This document shows, piece by piece, positions 50,820 to 60,482 of a stretch of 64,000 nt of DNA. The notes under the pieces are model-generated. The model was not told the DNA's origin, searched no databases, and was given only the letters and a program-made list of their open reading frames with translations. Origin of the DNA: Tepidiforma flava. Lineage in GTDB: Bacteria > Chloroflexota > Dehalococcoidia > Tepidiformales > Tepidiformaceae. The stretch covers positions 1,577,005 through 1,641,004 of the forward strand of contig NZ_CP115149.1 of the NCBI RefSeq assembly GCF_027594505.1, written 5' to 3'. Each line of letters starts with the position of its first letter. The first letter of the stretch is position 1. Position numbers and translations under genes: made by a program.

Positions 50820-51839
50820 ATGCCAAGGCGCCTGGCCGTCGGTGTCGGCTTCACCGGCAGCCCCGAACAAAACCGCCAGACCATCGAGAAAATCAAGGTC
50901 GCCGAAGAAGTCGGCGTCGAAGCGGTCTTCACCGCCGAGACCTGGGGCCGCGACCAGTTCTCCCTCCTCACCCAGATCGCCCTCAACACCAGCAAGATCA
51001 AAATCGGCACCGGCATCGCGCCCGTCTACGGCCGCTCCCCCGCCGTCCTCGCCATGACCTTCGCCACGCTCGATGAGCTCTCCGGCGGCCGCGTCATCAT
51101 CGGCCTCGGCACCTCCGGCTCCCGCGTCATCGAACACTGGCACGGCGAGAAGTTCTCCAAGCCCATCCGCCGCACGAAGGAATACGTCGAGATCATCAAC
51201 ATGATCATCAGCGGCGAAAAAGTCTTCTACGACGGCGAAATCTTCAAACTCCAGCGCGGCTTCAAGCTCCTCTTCGAACCCCCGCGCAAGCACATCCCCA
51301 TCTTCGTCGCCTCCATCTCGCCGAAATCGATGGAATCGCTCGCCACCTGCGCCGACGGCTGGATGCCCATTTACTGGCCCAAGTCGAAGTACCAGGAGGC
51401 GAGGGAGTTCATCAGCCGCGCCGCCGTCGCCGCCGGCCGCCCCGCCGACGCCGTCGAATGCGTCGCCCAGCTCACCGTCGTCATCAACCCCGACATCGAA
51501 AAGGCGAAAGTCCAGGCCGCCGGCCCCATCTCCTGGTACGTCACCAACATGGGCGACTTCTACCACGAGATGCTCGCCCGCAACGGCTTCGCTGAAGAAG
51601 TCGCCGCGATGCGCAAGGCCGCCGAGACCAGCAAGCCGATGCCGTTCGGCACCACGCCCGAAATCATGGCCGCCATGGGCGACCGCATGCTCGAAGAAAC
51701 CGCCGTCTTCGGCGACATCGAAACGGTCGCCGCCGGCGTCGAAGAGCGCCGCCAGCTCGGCGTCGACCTGCCCGTCATTACCATGCCCCAGGGCAGCCTC
51801 AACGAGGTCGAGCGCATCCTCGGCACCCTCGTCTCCTAG
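50820..51839 (+). CDS. LLM-class (F420-dependent type) oxidoreductase
   Basis: A 339-residue luciferase-like TIM-barrel protein (GVEAVFTAETWGRDQFSLLT; IKIGTGIAPVYGRSPAVLAM; IIGLGTSGSRVIEHWHG). The group is mostly F420-dependent in Actinobacteria and Chloroflexota, reducing or oxidising small molecules by hydride transfer; flavin use is also possible. GAGG precedes the ATG. Single gene followed by a strong hairpin. Confidence 0.9.
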   Translation: MPRRLAVGVGFTGSPEQNRQTIEKIKVAEEVGVEAVFTAETWGRDQFSLLTQIALNTSKIKIGTGIAPVYGRSPAVLAMTFATLDELSGGRVIIGLGTSGSRVIEHWHGEKFSKPIRRTKEYVEIINMIISGEKVFYDGEIFKLQRGFKLLFEPPRKHIPIFVASISPKSMESLATCADGWMPIYWPKSKYQEAREFISRAAVAAGRPADAVECVAQLTVVINPDIEKAKVQAAGPISWYVTNMGDFYHEMLARNGFAEEVAAMRKAAETSKPMPFGTTPEIMAAMGDRMLEETAVFGDIETVAAGVEERRQLGVDLPVITMPQGSLNEVERILGTLVS

Positions 51840-51865
51840 TCGGGGCGCCGCACCCCATCACGCGA

Positions 51866-51901
51866 CACGGCGGGGAAGCCTTCCCCGCCGTGTTCCTGTT
51901 C
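51866..51901 (+). terminator. Strong terminator after the LLM oxidoreductase gene
   Basis: A perfect 12-bp stem (CACGGCGGGGAA at 51866-51877 with 51881-51892), 3-base loop, then TTCCTGTT. A short CTCCCAACTCCCAGCTCC stretch of the heptamer repeat family follows (51907-51924). Confidence 0.8.
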
Positions 51902-51936
51902 TGTCCTCCCAACTCCCAGCTCCGAACTCCTTACTC

Positions 51937-52725
51937 CTACACGCCCATGGCCCGCGCGAGCGTCTCCAGCACCTCCAGCGCCTCCGCCGGCGACCCCACG
52001 ACGACGTCCGCCAGCTCCGGGATCTGCGGCGGCGTCTCCTTCCCGCCCGAGACGCCGACCAGCAGCACGTGCAGCCCCTGCCCCCGCGCCGCCTCGAGCG
52101 CCGCCTTGAACATCGCCACGTCCGTCGCATCGTCCCCCATCGCCAGGAGCGACTTCGCCCGGTAGCGCCGGATGAGCGCCGTCAGCGCCACCCCCTTCCC
52201 CGCGTTCGCGTTCGGCAGCACCTCGAGCACCATCCGCCCCTCGCGCAGCCGCAGCCCCTCGGGCAGCGTCGCCAGCGCGGCCCGCAGCGGCGCCTCCAGG
52301 TCCGGCGCCTTGCGGAAATGGAACGCTGTCGAGACCGCCTTCCGCTCGATGTGCAGGAACGAACTCGGCACCGCCGTGATCACCTGCTGCTCCACCTGCT
52401 CCAGCGCCGCGCTGAGCGCCACCCGGTTCACCCCCGGGATGAGCGGGTCATCGAACGACGCCTCCAGCCCGTGGCTCCCGACGACATCCACCCCCTCCAC
52501 CGGCACCATCCGCCGCGCCGTGTTCAGGTCGCGCCCCGTGATCACCGCCACCTTCGCCCGCTGCGCCAGCCGGTCCAGCACCGCGAGCGTCCCCGGCGGC
52601 ACGCGCGCCTCCGAGGCGTTCGCCACGATCGGCGCCAGCGTCCCGTCCAGGTCCGAGGCGACCAGCAGCGGCCCCCGCGCCGCGGCCAGCGCCTTGATGC
52701 GCTCGATGGTCTCGATCGTCAGCAT
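51937..52725 (-). CDS. otsB: Trehalose-6-phosphate phosphatase
   Basis: A 262-residue HAD-type phosphatase: SDLDGTLAPI (nucleophile Asp), VITGRDL, and the C-terminal MGDDATDVAMF. It removes phosphate from trehalose 6-phosphate to give trehalose. GGAGGGG precedes the ATG and the start overlaps the otsA stop by 7 bp, so both steps are made together. Trehalose would protect against heat or desiccation. Confidence 0.95.
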   Translation of the reverse strand: MLTIETIERIKALAAARGPLLVASDLDGTLAPIVANASEARVPPGTLAVLDRLAQRAKVAVITGRDLNTARRMVPVEGVDVVGSHGLEASFDDPLIPGVNRVALSAALEQVEQQVITAVPSSFLHIERKAVSTAFHFRKAPDLEAPLRAALATLPEGLRLREGRMVLEVLPNANAGKGVALTALIRRYRAKSLLAMGDDATDVAMFKAALEAARGQGLHVLLVGVSGGKETPPQIPELADVVVGSPAEALEVLETLARAMGV

Positions 52726-54206
52726 GTCCCCTCCAGGTCGTCGAGGAATCGCTCCCCCCAGGAGCGGGCGTCCCGCTCCCGCACCAGCGCGATGAACCGG
52801 TCGCTGATGCGCGCCGGCCGTCCCTCCAGCCCCTCCGTCAGCCCTTCCAGCAGCGACTGCTGGTCCAGCGGGTCCACCGCCCGCAGACCGTCCCTGCCGT
52901 CCCCGCCGTACACCTTCGTCACCCCGGCATCGACCCCCGCCAGCACCACCGCCCGCTCCTCCGTCGGCCGGAGCGACTGCGCGATCGCCGCCTGCAGCGG
53001 CACGAGGTTCATCCCGTCCGCCAGCGACGACGTGAACACCACGTCCGCGTCCCGCTGCAGCGCCACCACGTCGTCCCAGCCGACTGCAGCCCGCACCTGC
53101 GTGAACGGGCAGCCGACCCAGTAGGCCGCCTCCCGCGCCCGCGCCGCCTCCCGCTCGATGGCGGCTTCCAGCGCGCCGTACACCTCCACCCCCTCCCGCG
53201 TCGGCGAGGCGATGCCGATGTAGGCGAACCGCTTCCCCTGCCGGTACGCCTCCGCGATCGCCCGCAGCCGCTCCGGGATGCCTTTCGTGAAATCGCCGCG
53301 CTCCAGCCCGACCACTACCGGCAGCCCCAGCTCCCGCGCTGCCCGCACCCGCGTCACCGGCTTCGCCCGCCGCGCCGCCGCCAGCACCTCCTCCGGGTCG
53401 ATGCCGACCGGGTACGCCCCGACCCGCACCAGCCGCCCGTCCACCTCCAGCCCGCCCGCCGCCGGGCGCGCCCCCGCCAGCTCACACGCCGCCTCGGCAA
53501 ACCGCTCAGCGTCGCCCGGCGTCTGGAAGCCCGCAAGGTCCGCGCCGAGCATCCCCCGCACGATCTCCGCCAGCCGCTGCCGCACCTCCCCCGAAAGGTA
53601 CGGCCGAATGACCGCCAGCGACGGGAACGGGATGTGCAGGAAGAAGCCGATCGGCCCCCGGAACTCCCGCTCCCGCAGCATCGCCGGGACCAGCGCCAGC
53701 TGGTAATCGTGCACCCAGCAGCTCTGCGCCCCGTCCTCCTCGCAGGCTGCCTCCGCGAACGCCCGGTTCACGACAACGAACGATTGCCAGCCCGCCGCCG
53801 AAGGCGGCTGCGGCTCCGGGTAGTACGGCGTCGCCCGCGGCAGGTCGACCCGCACGAGGTGGAACAGCGGCCACGTGAAGCTGTTCGCTACCTCGCCGTA
53901 GTGCCCCTGCCACGTCGCCGACCCGAAGAACAGCCGCCGGTGCCGCAGCGGCCCCCGAGGCGTCTCGAGAATCTCGTACCCCCGCGGGTCCACCCATTCG
54001 CGGTCGAACCGCCCCATCCCGACGCCGATCCACGTCGTGCCCGAATGCCCGTCCCACGGCGCGATGACGGGGCGGACCGCCGCGAGCAGCCCCCCGCTCG
54101 ACGCCGTCGACGGCGAATCTGCCCACCGCGGCGCCTCGTGGTCGAGGAACGCGCGGTTGGCGAGGATGAGCTGGGCGCGGGCCGTCACCCTTTCAGTAGG
54201 CCGCAT
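52719..54206 (-). CDS. otsA: Trehalose-6-phosphate synthase
   Basis: A GT-B glycosyltransferase of about 495 residues: ILANRAF with SGGL (glucose-phosphate and UDP loops), SCWVHDYQLALVP, FFLHIPFP, and SSLADGMNLVPLQ near the end. It joins UDP-glucose and glucose 6-phosphate. The usual KGI core (GDFTKGIPERL) is present. The ATG at 54206 places the first strand nine residues in, as in relatives; an upstream TTG at 54266 is possible and would bring it six bases from the preceding gene. Confidence 0.93.
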   Translation of the reverse strand: MRPTERVTARAQLILANRAFLDHEAPRWADSPSTASSGGLLAAVRPVIAPWDGHSGTTWIGVGMGRFDREWVDPRGYEILETPRGPLRHRRLFFGSATWQGHYGEVANSFTWPLFHLVRVDLPRATPYYPEPQPPSAAGWQSFVVVNRAFAEAACEEDGAQSCWVHDYQLALVPAMLREREFRGPIGFFLHIPFPSLAVIRPYLSGEVRQRLAEIVRGMLGADLAGFQTPGDAERFAEAACELAGARPAAGGLEVDGRLVRVGAYPVGIDPEEVLAAARRAKPVTRVRAARELGLPVVVGLERGDFTKGIPERLRAIAEAYRQGKRFAYIGIASPTREGVEVYGALEAAIEREAARAREAAYWVGCPFTQVRAAVGWDDVVALQRDADVVFTSSLADGMNLVPLQAAIAQSLRPTEERAVVLAGVDAGVTKVYGGDGRDGLRAVDPLDQQSLLEGLTEGLEGRPARISDRFIALVRERDARSWGERFLDDLEGTC

Positions 54207-54272
54207 GACTGCCGGCCCGATCAACTCCCAAATCTGCCGCCACCGCAGATTGCGATGCAGCCGCAACCCCGC

Positions 54273-55151
54273 TCAGGCGAGCAGCGCACTCGCCGTCCCC
54301 GCGATCGTCTTCGTCCCGTCGTCCTTCTCCGTCCACACGTCGAGGTGCGCCCGCCGCCGCCGGCCCTCCGGCGTGATCGCCCGCACCGCGCCGCGCGCCG
54401 TCACCGCCTCGCCGCCCCAGAGCACGTTGATCAGGTTCAGCGACATCCGGCCGCCGGCCAGCCAGCCCAGCCCGAACCGGTTCGTCAGCATCTCCGAGAT
54501 GAACACCGTGCTCAGCGTCCCCTGCACGACCACATCCGGGAACCCCAGCTTCCGCGCCTCCTCGCGGTCGTTGTGGTAGTTCCGCTTCGGCCCGCTGAAC
54601 GCCATGCACAGGTCGAGGTCCGCCACCCGCCGCACCGGCTCGAGCACCTCCAGCGGCTCGCCTGCCGGCTCCTCCGGCCGCGCGGCCTTCCGCGCCGCCT
54701 GCTCCTTCCCCACCACCTCCGCCCCTTCCGCCCCATCGCGCAGGAACGACTGGTGGCACCGCCCGCGCGACACCATCACGTCCCCCTCGTCGAACACGCA
54801 AAACTCCAGCACCACCACGTCCCGGTCCTTCCGCAGATACCGGTCCACGATCATCCCGTGCGTCCAGAGCCGGGTGCCGACGGGCACCGCGCGGAACAGC
54901 TCCCACTCCTGCTTGATGTGGAGGTTCCCGTACAGCTTCGGCAGATACCAGTCCCGGAGCCGGAAGGCGTACTGCTCGCTGTGCAGCAGGAGTGCCGGCG
55001 CCACCGGCCCGCCCAGCGGCGACGGCCCCGTGTACCACGGGTTCGCATCGCCCGTCGCCCGCGTGTACTGCGCCACCATCGCCGCATCGGCGAGGTACTC
55101 GTGCCGCCCGAGGTACTTTCCGACGTAGCTGTCATCATCCCATTCGGCCAT
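54273..55151 (-). CDS. MaoC / FAS1-like hot-dog-fold dehydratase
   Basis: A 292-residue double hot-dog protein. The first half resembles FAS1-type dehydratase domains (YTRATGDANPWYTG) and the second a MaoC-type domain (RNYHNDREEARKLGFPDVVV, HN...D region; GRMSLNLINVLWGGE). The likely reaction is hydration or dehydration of an enoyl/hydroxyacyl-CoA. It may be read together with the trehalose genes but has no obvious link to them. Confidence 0.85.
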   Translation of the reverse strand: MAEWDDDSYVGKYLGRHEYLADAAMVAQYTRATGDANPWYTGPSPLGGPVAPALLLHSEQYAFRLRDWYLPKLYGNLHIKQEWELFRAVPVGTRLWTHGMIVDRYLRKDRDVVVLEFCVFDEGDVMVSRGRCHQSFLRDGAEGAEVVGKEQAARKAARPEEPAGEPLEVLEPVRRVADLDLCMAFSGPKRNYHNDREEARKLGFPDVVVQGTLSTVFISEMLTNRFGLGWLAGGRMSLNLINVLWGGEAVTARGAVRAITPEGRRRRAHLDVWTEKDDGTKTIAGTASALLA

Positions 55152-55199
55152 CGCGCATCCCTCCGCCCGCGCACCCTACCACCGACCCCGCCGCGGCCG

Positions 55200-55433
55200 T
55201 CAACTGCCCGCCGCCGGCGACCCGCCGCCCGGCTCCCGGGGCCTCCGCTTCATCCACCAGGCAGCAGCCTGGTGCCGGCTCTGCACGCCCAGCTTCGCAA
55301 GGATGCGGCTCACGTGCGTCTTCACCGTTTCGGGCGAAATGCCGAGCATGGCCGCGACCTCCGCGTTGGTCCGGCCCTCCGCGACCAGCCCGAGCACCTC
55401 CGCTTCACGCGCTGAAAGCCTGCAGCCCGCCAT
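55200..55433 (-). CDS. GerE-like stand-alone LuxR-type HTH protein
   Basis: A 77-residue protein that is almost only a LuxR/GerE helix-turn-helix: [20 protein letters not shown] then [20 protein letters not shown]. No receiver or sensor domain is attached, as in GerE of Bacillus. A second in-frame stretch lies upstream as far as the stop of the preceding gene, but it is Arg-rich and non-domain. It probably regulates the two secreted proteins encoded just upstream or a wider set. Confidence 0.8.
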   Translation of the reverse strand: MAGCRLSAREAEVLGLVAEGRTNAEVAAMLGISPETVKTHVSRILAKLGVQSRHQAAAWWMKRRPREPGGGSPAAGS

Positions 55434-55520
55434 CGCCGCCGCCCCGGCCTGGCTGTCCCCGGGCCGGCGGCGTGCCCGCCGCTTCCCGCCGGCCCGGCCG
55501 AATCGCTCCCGGATCTGTCC

Positions 55521-56180
55521 TCACTGCCGCGCCGCCGCCTGGCAGGCCGCAACATCGCCGGCCGGCGCTCCCGGCCCGACGGCCTCCGCCATCTGCCGCA
55601 GGTCCATGCCCGGCCGGGTCGCATACCCCTTCGCCGCCAGGCACTCGGCCATCCGGTCCCAGGCTGCCTGGTGCGCGGCGTACGCCGGCCCCGCCTGCCA
55701 GGCCTCCAGCACCGGGCTGAACAGCCGCTCGACGCAGGCGAGGTGCGCCGACCCGACACGGTCCAGCGCCTCCTTCGACGCCGACGACGCGCCGCCGAAA
55801 CTGATCACCCCGTCGGGGTCGGTGAAGGTGGCCGGTCCGATGGTGACCCCACCGACCTCCGCGGCGGCCGACCTCGTGCAGGCATCGGCCGCAGCGAACG
55901 CGCCCGCCACCTCATCCCGTGTCACGACCCCGTCGGCGAGTATCGCCAGCACCGTCGCATCGGCCGAGGCGCGCAGCCGGTCGAGCACCGGCGCCGGCAC
56001 CTCCCGTGCGGCTGCGCCGCCAGGCTCGCCGCCCCGCCCCGGCTCCGCCCGCACGGCAGCGTCCGTCAATGGCGTGCCCGTCTCAGCCGACCCGGAGGCC
56101 GCCCGCCACGTTGCAAACCCGGCGGCAGCGAGAACCGCCGCTGCCAGGACACTGACGGCGACCATCGTTCGTTGCATCAT
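55521..56180 (-). CDS. Exported protein of unknown function
   Basis: A 219-residue protein with a signal or anchor segment (MMQRTMVAVSVLAAAVLAAA) and four Cys in the mature part (DACTRSA, LACVERL, AECLAAK, AACQAA). The mature part is helical, with a lone beta segment (VGGVTIGPATFTDPDG). No family recognised. A strong AGGAGG (56187-56192) precedes the ATG pair at 56180. It lies between a small secreted protein gene and the GerE-like gene, all on the minus strand. Confidence 0.72.
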   Translation of the reverse strand: MMQRTMVAVSVLAAAVLAAAGFATWRAASGSAETGTPLTDAAVRAEPGRGGEPGGAAAREVPAPVLDRLRASADATVLAILADGVVTRDEVAGAFAAADACTRSAAAEVGGVTIGPATFTDPDGVISFGGASSASKEALDRVGSAHLACVERLFSPVLEAWQAGPAYAAHQAAWDRMAECLAAKGYATRPGMDLRQMAEAVGPGAPAGDVAACQAAARQ

Positions 56181-56243
56181 CGTGTTCCTCCTGCATCGCG
56201 AGCCGCCCACACCCCGGGCCTGGCCGCCCGCCGCGCCGTCGGC

Positions 56244-56633
56244 TCACGGCTCCTGTGTGCCGCCCCACTGGGAATACCCCCAGCCCGCCACGTAGACCTG
56301 ATGGGTTCCCACCAGCAGTGTCGCCGGTGACCCGCCGTACTGAATCCAGCTCACGCCCCAGGCGCTGTACTGCAGCAGCGTATCCTGCCACGTCCGCCCG
56401 TCGTACCACTGCAAACGAACGGCGGCGCGGTCCACGCAGCTCGAAGGCCCTTCAGTCCGGGCCCACCCAACGGTCGGCGAGCTGAACCACGTCGCTCCCC
56501 ACCACGTGCACGCGGGCCATCCGTCACTCCAGAAGCCCGTCCCGGCGCGTGCCGCTCGCGGCCCGTCGCTCGCCAGGACCAGCCCGCCGGCAAGAACAAC
56601 CCACGCGGCCAGCAGGACCGCCGCCCGGGGCAT
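56244..56633 (-). CDS. Small Trp-rich secreted protein
   Basis: A 129-residue protein with a signal peptide (PRAAVLLAAWVVLAGGLVLA) and a mature part of about 100 residues holding roughly a dozen Trp (FWSDGWPACTWWGATWF; VAGWGYSQWGG) and two Cys that may pair. The Trp/Gly/Tyr pattern suggests a compact beta fold, perhaps carbohydrate- or surface-binding. No family recognised. AAGGAGGTGAGG precedes the ATG. Confidence 0.7.
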   Translation of the reverse strand: MPRAAVLLAAWVVLAGGLVLASDGPRAARAGTGFWSDGWPACTWWGATWFSSPTVGWARTEGPSSCVDRAAVRLQWYDGRTWQDTLLQYSAWGVSWIQYGGSPATLLVGTHQVYVAGWGYSQWGGTQEP

Positions 56634-56689
56634 CGTTCCTCACCTCCTTCCGGGGCGCCCCTACCCTACACGCCCCGCACCGCCGGCGG

Positions 56690-56708
56690 TATCCCCCATC
56701 GGGGGATA
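56690..56708. promoter_or_regulatory. Perfect palindrome upstream of the secreted-protein genes
   Basis: TATCCCCC-ATC-GGGGGATA lies 57 bp before the Trp-rich secreted protein gene and about 35 bp after valS. It could be an operator for the secreted-protein set or a terminator hairpin for valS; no T-run follows. Confidence 0.45.
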
Positions 56709-56745
56709 GGCAGGACGAAAAAGCCGGCGTACCGGAAAGATTTGG

Positions 56746-59454
56746 TTAAGCCCCGAGCGCCCGCAGCCGCTCCTCGAGCCCCGCCGCCCGCTCCCGCGTC
56801 TCCGCTGCCGCCGCCTCCATCCCCTGCACCACATGCTGCGGCGCCTTCGCCCGGAACGCCGGGTTCGCCAGCTGCTTCTCCAGCCGCTCGAGGTGCGCCC
56901 GCGCCTCGGCCAGCTCCTTCTCCAGCCGCGCGCGCTCCGCTGCCACGTCCACCTGCGGGAGCGCCACCGCCACCTCCGTATCTGCCACCCGGCCGAACGC
57001 CCATTCGCCCGGCGGCAGCGCATCGCCCTCGCCCAGCACCGTCAGCTCCACCCGCGAGGTGAAGTTCGTCGCCGCCGCCGTCTCCCGCAGCGCCGCCGCG
57101 TAGCTCCCTGCGCGAACGACGGCCTGCGGCCGCGCGCTCGCCTCCAGCCGCTTCTCCGCCCGGATGTTCCGGATGGTCCGGTTCACCTCGATGACGTGCG
57201 CCATCGCCGCCTCCGCTGCGTCGTCGGCCCAGTTCCCGCCGCTCTTCGGATACCAGGCAACGATCAGCTGCGGCGCCATCTCGTCATCCACCCGGCTCCG
57301 CAGCGCCTGCCACAGCTCCTCCGTCACGAACGGCATGAACGGGTGGAGCAGCCGCAGCCCGTGGTCCAGCACGTGCACGAGCACCTTCAGCGGCCGCTCA
57401 TCGCCCGCCTGCAGCCGCGGCTTCACCATCTCGATGTACCAGTCGCAGAACTCGCCCCAGAGGAAGTCCTCGATCTGCCGCGCGCATTCGCCCAGCTGGT
57501 ACGCCCGCAGCAGCGAATCCACATCCCGCTCCAGCCGCTCCAGCCGCGACAGGATCCACCGGTCCTCCAGCGCCAGCGTCTCCCGGTCCAGCGGATGCGG
57601 CCGCTTCAGCTTCCGCTCGCCCACCCGCATCAGGACGAAGCGCGCCGAGTTCCACAGCTTGTTCGCGAAGTTCCGCGCCGCCGCCATGCGCTCGTCGCTG
57701 TACCGCTGGTCCTGCCCCAGCGTCGCCCCCGTCACGATCGCGAACCGGAACGCGTCCGCCCCGTACGTCTTCGCCGCCACCAGCGGGTCCACCACGTTCC
57801 CGCGCGACTTCGTCATCTTCTCGCCATGCTGGTCCCGGATCAGCCCGTGGAACAGCACCGTCCGGAACGGCACCGCGCCCTCCGGCCCCCGGTGCCGCAT
57901 GTTGTAGAGACCGAACATGATCATCCGGGCGCACCAGAAGAACATGATGTCATAGCCCATCTGCATGTCGGTCGTCGGGTAGAAGTAGCGCAGGTCCTCC
58001 GTGTCGTCCGGCCAGCCGAGGTCCGCGTGCGGCGCCAGCGCCGAGCTGAACCACGTATCGAGCACGTCCTCGTCCTGCCGGAGCGAACCGCCGCACTCCG
58101 GGCAGGCCGCCGGGTCCTCCACCTGGCAGATGGTGTGGCCGTTCTCGCAGTACCACACCGGGATCTGGTGGCCCCACCACAGCTGCCGGCTGATGCACCA
58201 GTCCCGGATGTTCTCCATCCAGTTCAGGTACACCTTCTCGAACCGCTGCGGCACCATCCGGATCCGCCCCTCGGTCACCGCTGCGATGGCGTCCCCCGCC
58301 AGCGAATGCCCCGGCGCATACTCCTTCGTCACCGCCACGAACCACTGCTCGCTCGGCAGCGGCTGCACCGGCGTCTTGCACCGGCTGCAGTGGCCCACGC
58401 TGTGCGTGTACTCCTCCACGCGGTCGAGGAATCCCTCGTCCTCGAGGTCCCGCAGGATCGCCGCGCGCGCCTCGTCGACCGTCATCCCCGCGTACGGCCC
58501 CGCCTCCTCGTTCATCCGCCCCTTCAGGTCGATCGCCACCACTACCGGCAGGTCGTGCCGCTGCCCGATCTCCCAGTCGTTCGGGTCGTGGCCCGGCGTC
58601 ACCTTCACCGCGCCGGTGCCGAACTCCATCTTTACGTGCTCGTCCGCCACCACCGGGATCTCCCGGCCGATGAGGGGCAGCAGCAGCATCCGCCCGATCT
58701 TCTCCTCGTACCGCTCGTCCGCCGGGTTCACCGCCACGCCCGTGTCGCCCACCATCGTCTCCGGCCGCGTCGTCGCGACCACGACATAATCCGGGAGCGG
58801 CATCCCGCCTTCGCCGACCACCGGGTAGCGGATGTACCACAGCTTCGAGGCCACTTCGAGGTAGTCCACCTCGAGGTCGCTTAGCGCCGTTTCGCAGCGC
58901 GGACACCAGTTGATCATCCGCAGCCCGCGGTAGATCAGCCCGTCCCGGTACAGGTTCACGAAGGTGGTGCGCACCGCCTTCACGATCTGCGGGTCGAGCG
59001 TGAAGACGTCCCGCGTCCAGTCCGCGCTCGCGCCGAGCTTCCGGTGCTGGTCGGCAATCCGGCTCCGGTATTTCCGCACCCACTGCCACGTCCGCTCGAT
59101 GAACGCCTCCCGCCCGAGGTCGTGCCGGGTCAGCCCTTCCTTCGCCAGCTCCTTCTCGATGACGTTCTGGGTCGCGATGCCCGCGTGGTCCTCGCCGGGC
59201 AGCCAGAGCGTCGGGTCCCCCTGCATGCGGTGCCAGCGCACCAGCGCGTCAGTGATCGCATCCTCCAGCCCGTGGCCGAGGTGGAGCTCCCCGGTCACGT
59301 TCGGCGGCGGCATGATGATGCAGTACGGCTCCCGCCCGGGGTCGATGCGCGGCTTGAAGTAGCCCGCCTCCTCCCACATCCGGTAGATGCGTTCCTCGAC
59401 GTTCGCCGGTTCGTAGGCAGGCGGCAAAACGGGCCCCGGCGTCTCAGTCGTCAT
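56746..59454 (-). CDS. valS: Valyl-tRNA synthetase
   Basis: A 902-residue class I synthetase. The HIGH-type motif is HLGH (H58-H61 in PPPNVTGELHLGHGL) and the KMSKS-type motif is KMTKS near residue 545. The editing domain and the C-terminal coiled coil (AAERARLEKELAEARAHLER) are present, so the enzyme is complete. It charges tRNA-Val. Single gene; a GCTACACT patch about 60 bp upstream may hold the promoter. Confidence 0.97.
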   Translation of the reverse strand: MTTETPGPVLPPAYEPANVEERIYRMWEEAGYFKPRIDPGREPYCIIMPPPNVTGELHLGHGLEDAITDALVRWHRMQGDPTLWLPGEDHAGIATQNVIEKELAKEGLTRHDLGREAFIERTWQWVRKYRSRIADQHRKLGASADWTRDVFTLDPQIVKAVRTTFVNLYRDGLIYRGLRMINWCPRCETALSDLEVDYLEVASKLWYIRYPVVGEGGMPLPDYVVVATTRPETMVGDTGVAVNPADERYEEKIGRMLLLPLIGREIPVVADEHVKMEFGTGAVKVTPGHDPNDWEIGQRHDLPVVVAIDLKGRMNEEAGPYAGMTVDEARAAILRDLEDEGFLDRVEEYTHSVGHCSRCKTPVQPLPSEQWFVAVTKEYAPGHSLAGDAIAAVTEGRIRMVPQRFEKVYLNWMENIRDWCISRQLWWGHQIPVWYCENGHTICQVEDPAACPECGGSLRQDEDVLDTWFSSALAPHADLGWPDDTEDLRYFYPTTDMQMGYDIMFFWCARMIMFGLYNMRHRGPEGAVPFRTVLFHGLIRDQHGEKMTKSRGNVVDPLVAAKTYGADAFRFAIVTGATLGQDQRYSDERMAAARNFANKLWNSARFVLMRVGERKLKRPHPLDRETLALEDRWILSRLERLERDVDSLLRAYQLGECARQIEDFLWGEFCDWYIEMVKPRLQAGDERPLKVLVHVLDHGLRLLHPFMPFVTEELWQALRSRVDDEMAPQLIVAWYPKSGGNWADDAAEAAMAHVIEVNRTIRNIRAEKRLEASARPQAVVRAGSYAAALRETAAATNFTSRVELTVLGEGDALPPGEWAFGRVADTEVAVALPQVDVAAERARLEKELAEARAHLERLEKQLANPAFRAKAPQHVVQGMEAAAAETRERAAGLEERLRALGA

Positions 59455-59556
59455 CGAAGCAAACCCTGGCGGCGAAAGAGTGGTGCGGCGCGGCGCGCCT
59501 GGCCCTCAAGTGTAGCAGGGCCGCCCCTTCCGGCCTCCCGCACGGGCCACGCGCCG

Positions 59557-60445
59557 TCAGCTCGCCAGCGGCAGCTGCCGGGCTGGAGCCGCTGCCGGCG
59601 TGTTCGCAGGCTGGCGCGCCGCTGCCGTCCGCCCTCCCGGCACCTCCACCGACGGCCCCGCCCCGAGCACCCGCGCCGCCGCCGCCGCCGCCCCCTCGAG
59701 CGCCGGGACCAGCGGCCGCACCAGCGCCGCCAGCTCGTGCCCGCGGTGCAGCGGCCCGGCCGCGCGAAGCCGCCAGCACCGCACCCCGCCGCCCGCCGCG
59801 GTCACTTCCACCTCCAGCCCGCGGCAGCTCGCCCCGTGCGCCGCGAGCACCAGCCCCAGCCGCTCCAGCGCTGCCGCGAGCCGCTCCCCGTCACCGGCCC
59901 CGCCACCCGCACGGCCAGCCCCTCCCGCCGCGGCAGCGCCCGCGCGCGCCCCGCGCCGGGCAGACCACCGCCCGCCGCGCCGCGCGCGCCGCCGCCTCAG
60001 CCTCCTCCCATGTGTCGGCGACTGCCGCCCGCACATCGAGCCCCGTCCACGCCCGCGCCAGCCCCGCCAGCGCCTCCGCCGCCGCGAGCTCGTGCGCGAA
60101 CCGACCCTCCAGCCCGGCCAGGTCGACCGCCACGGCCTCCCGCGTCGCGGCCGCGACATGCGGTGTCGCTTTCACGCGCAACACTCCCGTCAGCCGCTCG
60201 AGCTCGTCCAGCTCCGCTGCGGGCTTCGCCGGGACCGCCGCCAGCGCAGGGCACCGGGCGCGCGCTGCCTCGAGCGCCATCCCGGGCGCCACGCCGGCAG
60301 CCGACGCCTCCGCCGAAGCGGACGCGACGACCAGGCCGCAGCCCCGCGGCTGCACCGTCGCGAGCGGCCGCCCGCGCAGCCCCGGCGCCTCCCGCCGCGC
60401 CAGCTGCACCGAAAGCCGCGGCATCGCCAGCACCAGCACCCGCAT
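59557..60445 (-). pseudogene. imuB: imuB-like Y-family polymerase homologue with a frameshift
   Basis: From the ATG at 60445 (GGAGG upstream) the frame encodes an ImuB-like N-terminal half (MRVLVLAMPRLSVQLARREA; GVAPGMALEAARARCPAL; AVAVDLAGLEG; AVADTWEEAEAAARAA) and runs into a stop at 59891. A second frame, offset by one base, continues from about 59935 to 59557 with plausible ImuB-like C-terminal sequence (LAAALERLGLVLAAHGASCR). One frameshift near 59900-59950, in a run of CG-rich repeats, explains both. ImuB is a non-catalytic partner of DnaE2 in SOS mutagenesis. A sequencing or assembly error is an alternative explanation. No imuA or dnaE2 is adjacent. Confidence 0.65.
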
Positions 60446-60482
60446 CGCCAACCCTCCTCTGTCACCGGAGTCCTTCGAAAGA

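Noticed and set aside
55200..56180. The exported protein gene and the GerE-like HTH lie in one frame separated by a single TGA, suggesting readthrough or a split gene.
   Set aside because: The first protein has a signal peptide and would be exported, so fusion to a DNA-binding domain makes no sense. The linking segment is Arg-rich and non-domain.
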